Assembly: GCA_002491115.1 (NCBI GenBank)
Contig: DKVI01000051.1
Coordinates: 1-14,120, forward strand
Source: Lachnospiraceae bacterium UBA7182
GTDB lineage: Bacteria; Bacillota; Clostridia; Lachnospirales; Lachnospiraceae
DNA length: 14,120 bases
Direction of reading: 5' to 3'
Shown: piece by piece, positions 12,406 through 14,120 of the stretch
How positions within the stretch are numbered: position 1 is the first letter of the stretch
How the letters are laid out: the number at the start of each line of letters is the position of its first letter
Translations under genes and position numbers: made by a program
Notes under the pieces: model-generated
The model's database searches: none
What the model was told of the DNA's origin: nothing
Seen by the model: only the letters and a program-made list of their open reading frames with translations

Positions 12406-14120
12406 TTGGCTGAAGCGTATGTCACATTGGAAGAAGCGGCGGAACTGGAAGGCGTTAAGTACAACACAATGGTCAAGAGATTATCAAGAAAGCAAGATAA
12501 CTTTGAGACCAAGACCGAGAAGTCAGAGACGGGCGGAAGGGATGTGGTGCTTGTGGCAGTCTCCTCACTATCCAAACAGGCAAGGAACGCATGGAAGGAA
12601 AGGGAAAAGCTGAAATCCTTCACGGAAGGAGTTCCGGAAGGACAGGAGGCGGCAGAGCAGAAGCCGGATGTGCCATGGTATGTGAACATGGACATTGACT
12701 GGTACATTGAAAACTACAAGGAGAGATACTACAAAGCTGTGGAGCTTGGGAACGTGGTCAGGAAGTTCCTTCAGTATGACGAGGGAGACCGGACAAAGTA
12801 CGCTGAAGAGTTCGCACAGAAGCACCTTGGGAAGGGGCAGAGGACTTTGTACCGATACACCAAGGCATACCTTGAGGCATCCGCATGGGCGGACAAGCTT
12901 CAGAAGGAGGACGGGGCAGGGTATGAGTTCTTCAAGGTTCTCTGCCTATGCCGGAAGCCGAAGGAGACCGGATGCTTCCCAAGCATCAAGCCGGAGGTCA
13001 AGCAGGTCATCAAAAATATATGGTTCAATGAGGACTTTGCCCGGAACCAAGGCACCCGTGAGATGCTCTATGAGAAGCTGACAGCCATTGCCAACATCAA
13101 CCTGACAGCCGGGATGCCGGAATGGGAGAAGATACCGTCCTATCAGACGGTGGTGAGGTATATCAATTACCTCATGGAGGATGAGAACATGAGGAACGCC
13201 TACTTCCTTGCATCCCGTGGCACCCGTGAATACAAAAACAAGGTCATGGTGAAGGGGAGCCGGGATACCAAAGGGCTTCAGGTGATGCAGATAGTCATGG
13301 GTGATGAGCATACCTTTGACTGTTGGGTGAGCTATAAGCAGCCCAATGGCAAGGTCATAGCAATCAAGCCGCACTTGGCGGCATGGGTGGACATGCGGAG
13401 CAGGGTCATCATGGGTGATGTCCTCTGCAAGGATGCCAACTCCGACATCCTGAAGCAGAGCCTCCTCAAAATGATTTATTCAGAGCCGGGAGGGGTTCCG
13501 GAGTACCTCTACATAGACAATGGCAAGGACTATACAGCCAAGACCATGACGGGAAGAGACCGGAATGACCGGAGCGGCTTGAACTTTGACAACGAGACAC
13601 AGGGCTTCTACAAGAGCATAGGCATCAAGGATGACCACCGGGCACTGCCCTATGAGCCATGGAGCAAGGGTCAGATAGAGAGGTTCTTCCGTACCGTCTG
13701 CAATAAGTTCACCCGTTGGATGAAGTCCTACACGGGAACGCTGACGGGCTCCAAGACCTCTGACAAGGTGGAGAAGGACATCAAGCGGATGCTTGAGAGG
13801 GGAGAGCTCCTGACACTGGAAGAGTTCTATGAGAAGTGGCATGAGTGGCTCACAACGGTCTACATGCACACGGAGCACTCCGGGCTCAAGAAGATGGGGG
13901 AGACCTACAAAAAGCCCTATGACTGCTTTATGAATGAGGACAGGTACTTCAAGGCGGCACCGCCTAAGAGCTATGCAACCATGCTGATGATGAAGTCAGA
14001 AAACGTGCTTGTCCGCAACATAGGCATCACCAAGTGGGGATATGAGTACCGCTCTGATGAGCTGTGTGACTATATCGGGCGGAAGGTTGACATCAAGTAT
14101 GACCCGGATGACATGGCTGT
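12406..14120 (+). CDS. MuA-family DDE transposase (rve core plus Mu C-terminal domain), 3' end outside window
   Basis: 571 residues are visible and open to the window edge. Residues 1-70 (YVTLEEAAELEGVKYNTMVK, RNAWKEREKLK) are the small winged-helix Mu DNA-binding domain; about 90-250 are helical end-binding domains. The catalytic RNase-H fold holds D300 (VMGDEHTFD), D371 (YLYIDNGKDY) and E425 (WSKGQIERFFR). Spacings of 70 and 53 residues between them are close to those of MuA, so the active site looks complete. The visible C-terminus (YEYRSDELCDYIGRKVDIKYD) is the start of the Mu-transposase beta-barrel domain. The best start is TTG 12406, since AAGGAGGTGA ends 5 bases before it. The ATG at 12388, in frame, has no ribosome site and lies inside the HTH gene. 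A MuB-like ATPase gene is expected just downstream. Confidence 0.92.
   Translation, partial: MAEAYVTLEEAAELEGVKYNTMVKRLSRKQDNFETKTEKSETGGRDVVLVAVSSLSKQARNAWKEREKLKSFTEGVPEGQEAAEQKPDVPWYVNMDIDWYIENYKERYYKAVELGNVVRKFLQYDEGDRTKYAEEFAQKHLGKGQRTLYRYTKAYLEASAWADKLQKEDGAGYEFFKVLCLCRKPKETGCFPSIKPEVKQVIKNIWFNEDFARNQGTREMLYEKLTAIANINLTAGMPEWEKIPSYQTVVRYINYLMEDENMRNAYFLASRGTREYKNKVMVKGSRDTKGLQVMQIVMGDEHTFDCWVSYKQPNGKVIAIKPHLAAWVDMRSRVIMGDVLCKDANSDILKQSLLKMIYSEPGGVPEYLYIDNGKDYTAKTMTGRDRNDRSGLNFDNETQGFYKSIGIKDDHRALPYEPWSKGQIERFFRTVCNKFTRWMKSYTGTLTGSKTSDKVEKDIKRMLERGELLTLEEFYEKWHEWLTTVYMHTEHSGLKKMGETYKKPYDCFMNEDRYFKAAPPKSYATMLMMKSENVLVRNIGITKWGYEYRSDELCDYIGRKVDIKYDPDDMA

Larger units (their letters stand above)
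9684..14120 (+). mobile_element. Left part of a Mu-like transposable prophage (right end outside window)
   Basis: The layout matches transposable phages: noncoding left end with repeats, leftward repressor (10324-10728), switch region, rightward small early genes, a Ner/Cro-like HTH, then a MuA-family transposase. It interrupts the HAAS gene. I place the left boundary provisionally at 9684, where 5'-TGTAACC begins; TG is the usual terminal dinucleotide of this transposase class. The junction falls just after codons for EMPA of the host protein. The true end could lie up to a few hundred bases to the right, since bases 9694-10160 have no clear owner. The coding style (purine-rich top strand, dense GAG/AAG/AGG) differs from the host genes. 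Structural genes must lie right of the window if this is a complete prophage. Confidence 0.75.

Noticed and set aside
12695..13081. Forward frame of 128 residues inside the transposase, and reverse frames at 12946-13374 and 13480-13878
   Set aside because: The transposase frame is open throughout and contains the DDE motifs; these are Arg/Ser-rich shadows.

Overview
The window reads as a chromosomal segment of a low-to-moderate GC Gram-positive bacterium, most likely a Lachnospiraceae/Clostridia member. The reasons are a PolC-type DNA polymerase III, the ispG-polC pair, strong AGGAGG-type ribosome binding sites, a PadR/HAAS (DUF1700) membrane-stress pair and short Firmicutes-style phage genes. 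The taxonomic call is inference; there is no rRNA or tRNA here.

Region 1 (1-9004) is a co-directional host cluster. A good sigma-A-like promoter (42-70) and a structured leader precede a fusion protein with an N-terminal bacteriohemerythrin domain, a middle CheX-like region and a C-terminal receiver domain. It is followed at short distances by mnmM (tRNA wobble-uridine methyltransferase), a SEDS glycosyltransferase of the FtsW/RodA type, ispG (MEP isoprenoid pathway) and polC (replicative polymerase with embedded proofreading exonuclease). ispG and polC overlap by 4 bp, and a rho-independent terminator closes the run at 8970-9004. Together these cover oxygen or redox sensing, tRNA modification, septal or lateral peptidoglycan synthesis, undecaprenyl precursor supply and DNA replication.

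Region 2 (9005-9693) is a PadR-HAAS operon with its own promoter. A dyad over the promoter looks like an autoregulatory operator. The HAAS gene is cut off after 88 residues, losing its membrane part, because a mobile element begins there.

Region 3 (about 9684-14120, continuing off the window) is the left part of a Mu-like transposable prophage. About 630 bp of gene-free DNA is rich in short repeats and hairpins (candidate transposase-binding sites, a terminator, palindromes). Then comes a leftward Xre-type repressor, a lambda-like switch (GCTAATTAGC operators around a near-consensus rightward promoter), and a rightward early operon of small genes: coiled-coil proteins, a DUF6906 protein and a Ner/Cro-like HTH. 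The operon leads into a MuA-family DDE transposase with an intact D-D-E triad, whose 3' end lies outside the window. A 62-residue gene with its own extended -10 promoter sits on the opposite strand inside this operon; it is the best candidate for an accessory 'moron' gene. The exact left end of the element is not proven, because the right end and the target duplication are not in view.

Most interesting for follow-up: the antisense moron gene, the repeat-rich left end, the two-palindrome/three-operator switch, the hemerythrin-CheX-like-receiver fusion with its hairpin-adjacent start codon, and disruption of the HAAS gene.
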